A DNA stretch of 64,000 nucleotides, taken from NCBI GenBank assembly GCA_009823395.1, contig CM020501.1, forward strand, positions 4,678,361-4,742,360, in the 5' to 3' direction. This DNA comes from Thamnaconus septentrionalis (taxonomy: Eukaryota > Chordata > Actinopteri > Tetraodontiformes > Monacanthidae). Below are positions 12,508 through 26,700 of this stretch, in pieces (positions within the stretch are counted from its first letter, which is position 1; every line of letters begins with the position of its first letter). A program made the translations under genes and the position numbers. The notes beneath the pieces are model-generated. The model was not told the origin of the DNA and did not search any database. It saw nothing but the letters and a program-made list of their open reading frames with translations.

Positions 12508-15296
12508 CTGTCAACACAAAAAAGAAAAAAAGGGTTATAATAATGGAAAAGATTTTTTTTTAAAATAGCAAAAACCAGTGTAGATTTTTAGATTGCTGCT
12601 GATGTTTGGGTTTGGCAAAATCACTGAAATAAATCTCTACAGAGCTGCTGAAATAATTTGGAAAAAAATAAATAGTAGATGCAAAAAACAAAGAAAATTT
12701 CTGATCAACATTTTTTCCCAAATTAGCCAGCTACCACGGAATTCTGTGTACCTGAGCCAAAGGTGTGAGCCAACAGAGACCAACATTGTCATCTGCACCG
12801 CCAGGCACGCCATGACTCAGAAAAATCAAAATACTCTGAGTGCAAATTTTGGGCTTGCCCTTAATGCACAGGGCAGACCAGACAGTTTTGTGTGATGAAA
12901 GCTTATTGACCAGGTCCTTGCCAGCAGTTAGCCTTAGGCACCTTCAGGCCAACCAGGGGTGGAAAACCAGACAGGCAGTGGAGGGGACAAAGGTCTAAAA
13001 AGAGATGAATCGGTGGTAATCTACTGTTAGAGGAACAATTGATCTGCTGTTTGGCCTGATGACAAGGTTGGAGGGTGATGTGGCTCTGCTTATTATGTCA
13101 GCAAGCTGGAAACCAGAAGAACCAAAAAGGCACCGGGTTGCATAACCAACAGAGGACCAATAGCACGCAATAACAGAGGGATATTAGTGGTCTGTGTTTG
13201 GCTGTGTGGAAATCACTGACATAAATTACTTGAACAGATCCAACTTGCATGGGTGAGAGGGAGTAATGGATTGTCTTGGGGAAAGTTCTGACAACTGCAG
13301 TTTAAAAGCCTTTGTTCAATATCGCTACGTCAATTACAAGCACAAGCAAAACAGAAACGACCCCAGTCACATGAACACACACACAGACAGAGATTTTGAA
13401 GGGATTTAGCGTCATGTAACGTGGACTGGGTGGAACCTTTATGCATGATGCGTCCAGACTTTATTTTCCCCCCTCCGCCATCACGGACAGATGTTAAGAG
13501 CTGGCTGCTGATTGGCCGGATGAAGGGTGATTTTCTTCAGCATAATCCCAAAAGGAGGGCTAAGCACGTCAACCTCATAATTCCCACAGCTGGAGGACAG
13601 TGTCCTCTGTGTGAAAACTTGACCTATTCATACAGATCGCCCAAAGACCACCATCGATAAGCTCAGGTCACAAAGGTCAGCCTCGTCATCTACATCACGT
13701 CAGCTACCGTTTGTGGCCCTCGTCCTTGTTTGCCTCTATTTCCGCTGTGCAACATATTTCATTCATTTGAAATAAAACTAGTTGAAAAGCAGCAAAAAAA
13801 TATGTTTATATTTTTGTTGCGCACAAAATTGAGAGTATAGACTATACTCTCAGAATATATTATCATTTTAATTAACAAATGTGGGAAAGTGTAACTTTTA
13901 TATGCTGTTGAAAATGAAATTTTTTTTTTTTTTTCCATTTTTGCATTTTTTTAGTTCACTGAATTGGACAGCAAAACTTTCTAGCTCTTAAAAGTAGACT
14001 ACACAACTTGCATATTAATTGACTTGTTTTTAATTGACTATCAGCTAATGTCTTTCTGATTCTTCCTGTTATATCAAAGCATTTAATATCATCTATCAGG
14101 AAAAGGTATGTAAAAAGTGTAACAACTGTGTTATAAACAATAGCTGTGAAACATCAACACATAACATCAAGCAACAAAATGTATTTTTCAGTGGTTAACA
14201 TATAAAAAGTAACATAAAGATGCATTTTAAAAGTATTTTGCCACGTCAAACCTGGCAGGTCCAGTGAACTGTTCTTTTGAAATCTATCTGACACTCCCAA
14301 GCTCATAGCACGTTGTTTGTAAAGGAGAAGCAAACTGATAAACTGAAGCTGAGTGTCTGTCTGTCACATTGAAGCAGAGCAGGCCAGCATGATTTGTTAA
14401 CATAACATCACAATCTGTTGAGCAGCAGCTAGCCTGAAGTCGCTTTTTCTAATTCTTCCTCATCTTCTGGGGATTTTTAAGGGCACCTCACAGCTGTTGC
14501 ATCCAGTTTTCAAGCTATTTTCCAGATACTATGGAATTCCTTGTTTTAAATTAAAGCTCTGTATTTGAGGTTATCATGATTTACATGTATTTTTGCAGAA
14601 AATTTGCTTAAGATCACATTCAACTTCCAGTCCCTCCTGGTCCTTGTTTTTGCATTTATACATCATCATCGCAATGGTACATAGAACTTTCTAAGCTGCG
14701 TATGTTTTGTGTAGCACATGAATGGTCTTCCTTAAGTTTTGCTTGCTGTGTATTCACATCGTTTTTAGTGGTGCACATCTTTGTTCACATTGCTGTTCTC
14801 AGAAATGCTAAAAGAAATGTTGAAGTTGTAATCGTTAATGAGTATGTCGCAGTATTTTACATGCTTCTGTCGCCACTAGAACATTTCCCTCCATCATTGT
14901 TCAGCTGTGTTACTGGTTGACTCGGAAATGGAGAACAAACAAACTAGTCAAGAAAGTCAAAGACATAATTAGAACTCCCACAATGAATGTAACTCATTTA
15001 GAGGAAGTTAAACCTGCTGCACCTCAACTATAAAAATGATGACACTGATTACACTGTCACTGTGTGTTGTGTCAGTGACGTAGCTGCAATTCGTCAGAGC
15101 AACTTGACTGACGTGATCAGAGATAATCCAATGCCAAAGAAGAGATGGAGGAAGTCCTTGTCAAACACCAGATTACGATGTCTCTTAATCTCCAAATCCA
15201 AACAACAGTATGAAAGGTGGATGGGTGATGCATGACCTGGTTTAAGCCCTTTTGAGTAATCTGAGCTCTGATGATATGAGAAGAGAGAGAGAGAGA

Positions 15297-15329
<33 letters not shown>

Positions 15330-15518
15330 CAGAAAGAAGGGAAAAGCCGAGAAAGAGAGACAACGAATGGCACTGGACAAAAAACATCACAGGTGTGAGG
15401 ACCTCCACTCTGGACGCCATGTGAGAAAAGATATGGATTAAAATGAAGAGATTATGACGTCGGGGGATGTTTCAACAGTGTGTAATGCCATTTACAGGAA
15501 AGTCAGAGGCTCAAGTAT

Positions 15519-15570
<52 letters not shown>

Positions 15571-16741
15571 ACAAAAGCATAGAAAACAGAAGAGCGACTT
15601 CTTGTTGTCTGTCCCCCCTCACACACACACTACTTTATTATGAATGCTCTGAGAAAAATAAAGATGTGTGGAAATGTGTCCTTTATGTGTTTCAACTACA
15701 CATTTGGACATTACACATTTTAAACACTCTAAGGTCTGGGTAGTTTTACATAGTTTTGGATATTTTCCATTTTCTTAACCTCAATGGTGCCACAACATTT
15801 GGATAGATTTTGTAAAAAAAAAAAAAAATAAAATAAAAAATACTTTACACAAGTGATGGATTACATATTAAAATATTACTTGCATTTTTGTACTAATATT
15901 CTTTTCAAATGTTTGACTATATATTATTTCTGTATTATGGATTTAAAAAAAGGAAATGTCATATTTGCTTAATGTTGCACTTTTTTTTACTTACTTGCAT
16001 TTTTGTTCTAATTAAGTATAGTTGCATAGGTAATTATTACTTTTACAAACATGAATAATCACATTACATTTACCTTTAAATAACATTTGCCAGCAAACCT
16101 TTAGCTTTTATTTTAATAATGAGTTTGTTATGCACATTTCTCAATTTGTGACTGAGCTGTTTTTCCCTCTCAGGGAGCCACCAGCTTTGTTCTGCGGCTT
16201 CCAAAAGTTGAAAAAGGGACATTTGCATTTTTGCTGCAGGAGGAAGTCTTAAATGGCAATCAATGCCTCACACAGAGCACCGAGCAGTTATGACAGAGCA
16301 GTTTGCAAACTTAGCAGCGACTGTGACGTCTGTGTGTTTCATTTAGGCCACAGGAGCTGTCCAGTGCTGAAAATCAATGCAAAGCCTGCAGGAATAATCG
16401 ACAGGCACAGCACAGAAATGAAGTGGGAGAGGAGTTCGCTGGAGCCCAACGCTACCTTAACCTTGAACATGAACTGTGGGCTTTAAAAACTTTGCTTCCA
16501 TCATTCTTTACATTTCCGCATCCACATGAACGTTTTTCTCGAGCACTAGTTGAGTTTCCAGTTATTTAGACAGAGACCACTGTCACAGGACTGACCGCAG
16601 TGAAAGTTCAAGCATGAGACAGTAGGGCTAAACATTCTCCATCCAGCCCTATAAAAATGCCTTCGAGTTGGTTTTCTTTTGTTTTTGAAAAAGAGGCAAC
16701 ACATGTTTTAAAAATGAAAGAAAGGCATTTCTGACACTTAC
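12508..16741 (-). other. Probable first intron of the Kir2.3-like gene
   Basis: This stretch lies between a strong minus-strand donor at 16741 and the acceptor at 12508. It contains AT-rich sequence, a (GA)n run at about 15281-15329 and a (CA)n run at about 15519-15566. I see no exon or recognisable mobile element. A nested gene on the plus strand is not supported. Confidence 0.45.
15281..15566. repeat. GA and CA dinucleotide microsatellites
   Basis: Two separate simple repeats: an almost pure (GA)n tract at 15281-15329 and a (CA)n tract at 15519-15566. The GA tract produces chance minus-strand open frames rich in Ser-Leu. Confidence 0.95.
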
Positions 16742-17110
16742 CTCGGTGTTACTGCAGGCTCAGTTTCAGCAGGACGAAAGTGCTGGTTGCATCCTCACAA
16801 GTGATGTTTTGAAAGGTTGAGATGTTGATGTATAATTTTTTTCCCCCCCGTCTTCTTCACTCGGTGGTTTCTCTTCACCACGCCAGCCGCCCTTCAGTGA
16901 ATCTGCTCCCAGATATCACTCGCGCAAACTTGTTCGTGCCCCCGCTGCAAGCTTTGTCTTGTTGCGCCATAGTCACACAACCAAGTCGATCCTGCCTGCT
17001 GGTTGTGCATCTGCCCGAGCTCTGCCTGGGTGTGTGAGTGTGTGTGTGTGTGTGTGTGTGCGTGCGCGCATGTGTGTGAGAGAGAGAGAGAGAGAGAGAA
17101 AGACAGGGGG
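16742..17110 (-). promoter_or_regulatory. kcnj4: Probable non-coding first exon and promoter of the Kir2.3-like gene
   Basis: A near-ideal minus-strand splice donor (CCGAG followed by GTAAGTGTC) lies at 16742/16741. Upstream on that strand is a moderately GC-rich segment with CpGs (about 16850-17000), a GA/TG microsatellite block, and a TATA-like TATATAAATAG at 17145-17135. The exon has no long open frame, so it would be 5' UTR. The link to the channel gene rests on strand and the next acceptor at 12508; cDNA would be needed to prove it. Confidence 0.45.
17035..17098. repeat. TG/GA microsatellite
   Basis: (TG)n from 17035, interrupted by CGTGCGCGCA, then a (GA)n run to 17098. It lies just downstream, on the minus strand, of the TATA-like site, so it may be transcribed in the channel gene leader. 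Confidence 0.9.
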
Positions 17111-17149
17111 AGAGAGAGAGATCTGATTATGTGCCTATTTATATATTCT

Positions 17150-20100
17150 ATTGTTTTCCTCCGAATGTGGAGATGTGGATTGTATAATTTAGATTCCAGC
17201 CCACTCAGACAGAAACTTTCACTGACACCACGAATAAAGCACACAGCAGCAGTGGAGACTGTTGTTATCCTGCCTACAGTGCGTTTAAGGCAACATTGTT
17301 TTGCCTCGAAATACAACACATAGCTGAAGTAATTCAAAGCAGTTCATGTTCATCTTGCAATCATGTGCAAAATCCACTACATACATGCTATTAAAGAGAT
17401 CGACAAAGGATACTGACAAAAACAAAATACTAAGTAATGTCTGTTTATATTGTTGAATAGTGTAGAATAGTGTTTGCTCAAAAAATTCAACACTAAAGAG
17501 ATGCACATGCTGTTGTTTTTTCCCCCAAGGCAACTTTCCAGGATCTTTAGTCAATCTCACTGATAAGGGGTTTGTTGTGTTTCAAACAAGATGATATAAG
17601 AGTTTTGGTTTTGGGTTTTTTTAATCCCCATGCTGAAAATAAGCAAGAGAGTTTCTCAGAATACAAAGATATGGCGGAATCCATTTCGAGATTTGGATCC
17701 AACTATATTTTCCATGAATAGATTACCACTTGCTATTGTCTTTTTTAAAATTAATATATTAATTTACTTATTTCCTTATTCTTTACAAGCAAGTGTTTTT
17801 TTCTCTTTCTACTTTTACTTTTCTGATTATTCTAATAGTATCAGTAACAAATAGTACATGCACTCATACATTTTATGTTTGAATAATGCCCTCTGCTTTG
17901 CTGTTTATCATTTGAAAAGCGCCGACATTTCCCCCAGAACAAGCAACTGTCCTGCAATTCTACTCTAACTCAAATTGACCTTGATTTTTTCACATAGTGG
18001 TTGCATGAACTTCTCCTCCTTCCCTGATCCCTCCTCATCCTGTTGTCACTCTTCTAGGGTGTCATTTGGGTGCACTTTCATGCCAAGGAGGCTGCTTAAG
18101 CTGCGTTTCATGTCTTCTGCCGGGTTAGACGCAATTGCGTAACAGCAATTTGTTGTTGTTGTTAGGTTTTTTTTTTTACATCCACATGCAATTGTGCAAT
18201 TACTGCAGGTTTGCATTTGCCAAGTGACCCCGATTAAGCAAACAGTGTTGGCCGGCAGGCCGCAGAGAGACTGGGCACTGCTGGAACACAATTAATCGCT
18301 GATTATTTTTGGGAACCAAATGCTGTCGTACTCTCACTACAGAGAAAGGAGGGACATTCTTTTGGCACCTTCTGTGCGAGTGTGAGAGTGTATGTGTGCC
18401 TGTGTGCGTGGCCTGTGTGTATGTGTGTGCTTGAGTGCGCATGTGGGTGTGCAGGATCTCTACTCCCACCATCTCTAATGTCCCAGAAAGCCCCCCGTTT
18501 GCACTTGTTGCACTGGACAGACTGAAAACTATCAGTTCCTGTAAATAAATAAAGCACCATTAATAAATGCATAACTAGACACAATGTCAAGCACATCTAT
18601 ACGGCTATGTGAGCCACCTTCAAGTCCTCTATTTTCAGATCTCTCTGAGGCCAAGTTATTGCCAATTAGATACAACTCTTTAGTTTCCATGGGAACCTTT
18701 TTTTTTCCATTTTTCTGCTTCTTCCCTTGCACATAAACACAAGCATGTGCCCTCTCCCTCTGCATGGGTTATTTTTAAACCTCCCGTTCGTTTTAGTTTT
18801 GCACGAGACAACAAGTGGGCGTTGCAGAGGGTTAGGGGTTAGGGTGAGGGTTGCGAGTGGCAGGGTGGTCGGAGTATTGCAGGACTGAGCAAGTGCGAGT
18901 GCAGATCAGAGGTGAGAGGAGGAACTGTCGGGCGTAACTGAGGAGTTGGTTGGCTGGCTGAGAATAACTCCCAGGTGAAGGAACACCACGTTCCTCATGT
19001 GACGCATGGATGAAATCTGCTTGTGTGTGTGTGTGTATGTGTTGGCTTACAAAGTTTTACAATCAAAGATGGCGCCGCGTAGGAGTGGTTCTTTTTAGTG
19101 ATGGCATATTATTGTTTTTCATTGCTTAGACTTTGCGTTCATTATTATTTTTGATGCAAGGTGGCAGCAGCTGAGAAAAGCAGATATTTGGGCATAGGTG
19201 AGAGGAAGGGAAGGAGCATTGAAAGTGGGAGAGCACAGTGAGTTTTTCACATTGATGTATTATAAGAACTGGATACCGGACTGGCAATATGGAGTCGTGC
19301 TGGTTTTTCCCAGTGGCCACTCGAGGTACTGCAGCCAAAAAAATTCCATGGGCCCAAAAAGCATTTTTCCCATAGACCGCAAGTGACACTACTGCGCATG
19401 CTCTATGGGCACATTAATGCGGAAGTCAAAAACTTTTTGGGCGTAAGCGCCGGGTGAGCAACTTCATTGAAATGAATGGGAGCTGCCATCTTGGACTCTG
19501 GGGGCCTGGTTTTCATCAGACCTGAGGCAGGAAGCTGGATTTTGAGAGAGTTAGATTTATTTTGGAAATTTAAAAATAAAGACAAGAGAACAATGGACCG
19601 GACCTTCTGTCTCTGGGTCTACGTAAAGAAAACACTCCTCCTGTGCACGTAATGGCAAGAGTGGAATTGATTTAAACTGGAGTCTTTGAGGAACCATTGA
19701 AAATTACTATTACACTCCTTATAGTAACGTGGGCTGCACACGAAGATAGTATGATGGCACTGAAGTAGGAGCTTGACACCTGGGAGTCGTGGAGATGTTT
19801 GCGCTTCAAGTGCAACACAGTAAACCGTGTGGCTGCTTTGACAGTGTGAAGCCACAGTGCAACCGGACATGAAGGAAACACTTTCCTCTCTGCCAACGCA
19901 GTCCTCTGTTAACAGACGTAGCCCAGATCTGGGTTACAGAGAGATATTAGTGCATTTCACCGGCATATTTCACCTTGATCGGGACCATCAATCATCTCCT
20001 TAACGAGGGATTAAGCATCCAAGTGGGGGCGCCGCTCGGAATCACCAGCAACGGCCCTCAAGCACAATAATAACTCTCCCCCTTTGGTTTGTTCCAAGTT

Positions 20101-23100
20101 TAATGAGCAGATGACGGGAGCTATTTTCTGTCTGCGTTAACACCTCCGTGGTCCTGCTTCATGACACCCCCTCAAACGCCACTAGAGCCGCTTTGCTCCG
20201 AAGCAGGCGGACGGAACCGCTCATTTCTCTCTCGGAGCTTTAATCCAGGTCAACGTGTTTTTGGAAAGTAGGCCGAGGGGGGCAACAGATCCCACTTGGC
20301 TGAATAAACTTCGATAAACTTATGACGGATATGAACCTGTACACTGACTTGAAACAAACAGAGGCAGCAGCGTGCATATTATGCACGTGAGGATTTTCTA
20401 TTTATTATGTGCCAGTCACTGAACTCATCTCTCCGCAGACTTTTCGCAGACTTTTTGGACATTTCATCAGATTTACACAAAACACCTTTCAAGAATCTGC
20501 TTTCATTTTTGACACATTTTCTTTGTCCTTTTTCACTTTTGTTTCTCTAAAGAAGCACTGCCAACACTTCTTTAATTTCTCTGCAGGCAGACTTACGTAA
20601 CAAAACCATTCTCACAACACAACAGATTGATAGATCGCTGTTTTGACAGTTATCCCTGCCTCACACCCAGTGACTCAATCACCTACGTATAACAGCTTTA
20701 TTTTTAGGATGTAGTAGTCAGTCGTTTCCTAAAGGTAAGGAGATAAAATCTTCCTGTTGTCTTTGTTTATAGACAAACCTTGAATCGTGTACATGAGCAG
20801 TTGCTATGTTTACAGCTCAGTTAGTAAACGGCCACAGTTGTTTTTAAAGTTCAACATAAATAGATGTTAGAGGAAGAAGATTAATTACTCCAATTGACAC
20901 TTTCATGTGTCAGAATGACTGCTCTAATGGTAATGACTTTAATTCACAACAAATATATTGCTCCAAGGTCAGGAATGATAATAAAAGGGAGCATATTGAG
21001 CCCAGAGAAAAGTATTTTTCCAGAGGGAACCTACTCCTCTGAAGCAATTCTTGGCACAGCAAACCACTGCAGTGCTAAATATAGATTTCTAAAATGTGTG
21101 GGCTGTTGATCTGGCAGTAAAATGATAGAAAGTTAAAGTTGTTGAGTTCAGAAGGTTATTCCAAGCAAGAATACTGGTCACGATCAATACTTGTCCCGCA
21201 GTTGGGGTAGGATCGAGGTTAGACGCACTGAGCCAACATTTGCATCGTTTTGCAAAGGTTGTAGTTGATTTGGAATAATTTGAAATCATTTAGAACGATC
21301 AGCGGCACTTTGTCTCATCGTGAGATGAAAACAATCTGTTGCAGAACGCTGATTCCATTTCATTTTAGTCAAACACTTCAAGTTATTTCAGCTCTAGCAG
21401 ACAAAGTGATGCAGTCAGGAAGAATCAATTACACGTGATAATGTTTGGAGCGCTGACGTCAAACCCAAAGCGCTAAAAGCTGTGCACATGGCACCTGCCC
21501 CACATGTTCATCAATGTGGGCATCAAAGGTGGATGAAGTCACGGGGGGTGAAATCCGCTCGTAATGCAAAGTTAAACATCAAAAATGCCGTTCAGATTTA
21601 GGGCTTCTGAAGGTAAGCAGCCCCTTTTTCTCAATGATGAATCTTTATTGGGCTCATCATTACTTTCTGTTGTTCACTTCACCAGCTTCAACACCGTGCG
21701 ACCAACGCAAGTCGCATTCTGACATGTACTTCAATAAAATCACCTAAAGTGTTTAACTGTGTTTGCGTCAGTACAATTCTTATCATGACACATTTACTGT
21801 TGTTTTTCAACTCATTTCATTTTATCATTTATTTATTTTTTTTCATAAAGTAAACTTCAACTCTATTTCCATGGATACGAGCTCCACTCATTATACAACA
21901 TGGATGCTGCTGCCAAGGAACCTGAGTGAAGCCACTGTAGGCTTAGTGTGTGACACACAGCCGAGGACTAAAATAACCCTCCTTAATTATCATTTAACTT
22001 GCCAAGAGTGATTAATTATACACTCCAGTGTCGCAGGTTCATAGAAAAAAAATGTTTTCTTATAACTAATAATCATCAGGGACTTTTTACACACACACAC
22101 GCGCACATTTACATTCCATTGCCTTACATTCAAGGCCTGAACGTTAAATGTATTTTAATTGATTTGTAAAATAAACTGAAACTGAAATTTAGCAGTATCC
22201 ACCTTGATGGATGATATTGTTGCGTGACCGGTTGCACCAAGCCGCCACTGCACACGTCAGTTGTGTCAGCAGGTCAACAACATATATAGATTGATGGGGT
22301 GTTAGTAATAGTATTGATGGCTCGCTATAGTAGGGCAGTCCTTCTGCAGTCTTTCGTCGGACAGTTTGTTTATTCAGTGTTTTCAGATATCTTTTTCGTT
22401 GTTATAGCTTCGTTATTATGGCCAAACTAACCTGCAAATTAGAATTCAGAATTAGTCGGGTGCCTTCGTGTTACCTCAGTTTCAGGATTCACGGCCAGCG
22501 AGTGTCAACAAAACTGTTGGACGGTCAAACAGCCAATCAGAGGACAAAGCATGTGACAGAGCTCAACCACAATTCACTTAGAAGATTCCTAGGCTGCAAA
22601 CCACATCTTGACTCATTTCAGCCTTACTTGTATGCAAATCAATACATTTGCAAAGTGAATAGTGGTTCCCACTGTTGCAGGCTGTGCAACACTAAACTAA
22701 ACTGAATACTAAAGACAGAGTTAGCCTGACTCTGGCCACCGGTAAGACAATCCAGAGTCTGTGATATTCCATTAGAAAGTAACATGGAACAATTTAACAC
22801 TTTGCTGTATAATATTGATATTTAATATTTCTGTTACTACTGACTTTGATTATTGATGTTTTTGTTTCTGTTTTACAATAGACTGCGACAGAATGCTTGT
22901 GATGATGTGATCTCACCTGGTAATGTGGGCCAACACACAGTATCTCAGTGTCACATTAACCATCTGTGCAACAAGCCCACCGGTGTACATAAGACATCTG
23001 TTACAAGTCAGTGCTCTGTTTCTATTGATGATGATATTTGATAGGACACAGCCCCCACAGTGTACAATAGAAAGGATCCATTAAACACCAGGCTCCTTGC

Positions 23101-23785
23101 TCTCATGATCATTTCAGATCTAATCCACCATAGTGGCAAGATCCTTACTTACTTTTGCTTCAATCTTAAAGAGTGTTCCTTGGAGGATATACTGGAAACC
23201 AAGCATACAACTCTTTGGAAATGGAGCTTCAGAATCACATTCACGAGGTAAAGTGAAATTTAGATTTTTGCGTGAAATTTGCTGGAAGACCTCTTTCTTT
23301 ATGCACTTCATGCACAGTCTTGTGCATTTCATTATTTTTCTATGATGGAGCGACAATAATTCATTTGTCATTTAGTTTTATTCAAGAAATGGAAATTGAA
23401 TCCACCCTACATGAAAGTTCACCTTTTTTTATTACATTGTCAGTAACATGGAGAGACACCTTTTGCTATGTTGTTCCGTTTAAAATTTAAAAACAAACTC
23501 CATCTTTCTATGGTTTGGATTTTTCCAAGTCACAGTCTGTCAACAATTATATTTTAATCTCTTAAGCTAACTTAGTTACCACCAGTATTTAATTTCCTTT
23601 GTTTATATCATAGTTCTTATTCAAATCATACTAATCAACTATTCCCAGAGCACACCGAGTATCTCCTGGGAAATAAGGCCACGGCAGCTCTAAAGAAGAA
23701 AAAACTATCGGCCATTTTAGTCCCAAGGTGCTGGACCAGAACCAGTCACAGATACTGTTGACAAGGCAGTTTCAGAGGGCTCAAC
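17150..23785. other. Intergenic region between Kir2.3-like gene and triobp
   Basis: The channel gene (minus) and triobp (plus) are divergent, and this stretch separates them. I find no exon with protein similarity. It contains a CA/GT-rich patch (about 18380-18440), a short degenerate telomere-like tract (18828-18852), and a segment at about 19250-19500 with the look of a dispersed fish repeat (ending in CTGCCATCTTGGACTC), which I cannot name. The remainder is unremarkable AT-rich DNA. Confidence 0.5.
18828..18852 (+). repeat. Degenerate interstitial telomere-like repeat
   Basis: The sequence AGGGTTAGGGGTTAGGGTGA, continuing AGGGTT, holds about four imperfect TTAGGG units. It is too short to say whether it marks an old chromosome event or chance. 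Confidence 0.4.
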
Positions 23786-26700
23786 ATGGCGCCCCCTACT
23801 GCCGACTATTATTGTCGAAAGTTCCAGGCCAACACCTTTGACCCGTCCCGCTGCGGCTCCTGCCTGCGGCCTGATCACATGCACCTCAGCATCAACAGCA
23901 GCCCTAATACATCACAGGATGATTGTCAAGACTGGGTATGTACAACAACTTCATCGGACTGTGTTTTAAAAATGATCATCACTATTAGTCAGATGTTGAA
24001 GGGCTTGAAGAAACAGTGGACAAACTCCCTGTTTATGGGTGCGGTGCACAAGGAACACTGACCTGGTGTGAGTGAAATTAAGGTGTGTGATTTTGGCCAC
24101 ATTAGGTTGATAAGGTAGGTCCTTGGAAGTTAGATCCAATATAAACAGGACCTCTCTCTGTTAAAAAAAAAAACAACGATGGAATCTGCGTTGCAGTGTT
24201 TCATTTATTAATGCTCATTTCAAAATCTAGAACCAGGTCAAGTGCTTTAAGTCTACAATCTTGATTTTTGTTCCTAAATGTGAAGGTGTCAACAGTCAAA
24301 AATGTTTACATTTTTACTTGCTGATACTGTCAACAACTACATCAACGCTAATTAAAACTATTGCAGGGGAGGGATAACGCGCCAAATAAGGAAGTGGCTT
24401 TTCATTCTCTATTATTAATAAATGAAAGCTCACCCCAATCCCTTGGGAATGGGTTGTAATCTGATCTTCTCATATGACACATATGGACATATCTTAGCAC
24501 AGTGAGTGTCATCCTTCTGTAGATTGCCAAAGGTGTGACTATTAGACTTTGCGTGATATTGCAAACAAACATTTTCACCTCAAGAAAAGTAAGTTTTGTT
24601 TGGAAACCTGTTCAAGAACAAGATCTCTAAATATGAGAAATACTTTCGTGGTCCATCTTTTTATGCGAAAGAGGGCCAAAAGAGGGTTAAGATGAGGATG
24701 GAAGAGGGTGAGGGGGAGGTTCTGGCGATGCAAAAGCAGTAGAGCAATGAAATAATGATGAGCACGGTCAGAGACTAGCTTAAGTTACGCCCTGTGCGGT
24801 CTAAAAGTATTGGTTTAGCTTGAGCGCAGGAGAGGAGAGGAGCAGGAGCTACTTGAAGCTTTGAAAGCAGATTTGGTCCTAAGAAGTCACGGTGAGTGAA
24901 AAGGTTTTAACACTCTTTTAACACAGTTGTGATGTCTTTTTGCCATGTGATTACTCAGTTTTACTGGGTTCTGAGTTTGTGTTTTTTATATTAACCTGGA
25001 GATGGATGATATAAAAGATGTTTACCATAATGTATTCACAATCATTTTTGATCTGCGTAGTGTTAAACAAACCCTTTTGTTGTCAGAGGTAAAAGTTGAT
25101 ATTAAGTAAATCAAAAAATGAAACAAATTTTTATTTATTTTGTATACAATTTCAAAATAGCATTATTGAAAGTTTTGTAAGTCTGACTCATGCAGTTGAC
25201 TCAGGCACCCTTTTTAGAATCTGGTTTGACATTTCTTTCAAAATAACCAGAAATGTTTCTGGCCTTCAAAATTACAAGCAGGAAGTAGACTACAATGACG
25301 ATGCTCTGTCCGAGGTGACCTCAACAGCCAGTAGCGATGACGTCAACAGAGGGTGGACCTACGAGTGGAGTTTGGTCCACAGCCTGAGTCCTGAGTGGGA
25401 ACTTAATATCTGTGACACTGACATACAATCCAGGTACGTGTGTTCCTAAAACCTCAACGTCACACCAAACGTTTTTACAAATCCTGCTACTGCTGCTGAA
25501 TTAGCAGCAATAACACAAAACTGTCTTCCTTCCAGCTCTCCAAATCAGTGTGATTGTCAAGAAGAGTGCAGATCCCTCAGCACCGAGAGGCTCGATCTGC
25601 CTCAGAGAGATGTGACCCAGCTGGACCAGTCTCCACCTCGCAGCAGAGAAAACACCTGGATGGATGAGAGGAGGAGCAGGTCACGCCGGGCCTCAGGTAC
25701 CAGCACACAATGTCAGGCCTTAAAGGTCAAGTGTGTAATATTTGGAGATTTTGAGAAGAAACAGTGACATCAAGTGGTTACATTTTAGATAGCAGCACTC
25801 ATTCGCTCACCCCCTGACCCCCACTCCTGAGCTTGCCAGTGAACTGCAGTGTCTTGCGCACACATAACTGGATACCACCCTTCTTCTTCACTGGTTTATT
25901 TGAGGACAGAAGCGTTCATGCTAACCCTTTTATTGTACTGCGAGAAAACACTTTCTGCGATGAACTGGCGACTTGTCCAGGGTGTACCCTGCCTTCGCCC
26001 TAAGACAGCTGGGATAGGCTCCAGCAGACCCCCGTGACCCTGAATTGGAATAAGCGGGCATAGAAGATGAATAAATGAATGAATGAATGAGAATACACTT
26101 TTGTTAATATATTTTTGGACAGTATAATAAGCTTTTATCAATATAAAATTCATAACGCAGGGCAAATTTTACACACTGGACCTTTAAACTCATGAAGTGG
26201 GTTTGGTGTTGACTACTAGCAGACTTCAGTCTATGGCCTTTTTTCGGTTTTTAGAGTCCAGGTGGGACAGGGAGCAAGAGAGTGGCTACTTCTCTCCAGA
26301 CAGAAGAGGCAATGGCGAGCGGCAGTTGGAGGAAGTCAAAAAGCGACAGTACCGCTACTATGAGAAGGGACATCCGCTCCCCAGCAACTATGTGCCTGAG
26401 CCCAAAGCCTGCGTCCCATACCGGAACGTCAACCTCGGAGTGCCCTCTGAGAGGCGGAACCCAGAGACGTACCTGCAGGACAGCTGGAGGAGCGAGTCTC
26501 CGGAGAGGTACACCTACCACTCCAACTTTAGGCAAGACAGCAACTCGCAGAGGAACTCACCGACGCGCCACAGCTCTGTCAGCCCGGATCGCTACAAATT
26601 GGCCGAGCCCCCCGTTCACTCCCAGAGAAGGATCTCCATCTCTAAGGGCCGCGCTCGCTCTCAGTCGTCTTCTCACGGCTCCTCGCGGCTCCTGTCACGC

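Noticed and set aside
15094..15420. Minus-strand Ser/Leu-rich frames
   Set aside because: They are produced by the (GA)n microsatellite.
22418..22705. 95-residue plus-strand frame (MAKLTCKLEF...)
   Set aside because: Typical coding bias, splice context and similarity are all missing; treated as chance.
25849..26037. 62-residue plus-strand frame in triobp intron 3
   Set aside because: It lies within the nested MITE/L2 element; its VQGVPCLRPKTAGIGSSRPP part is the L2 3' end read in one frame.
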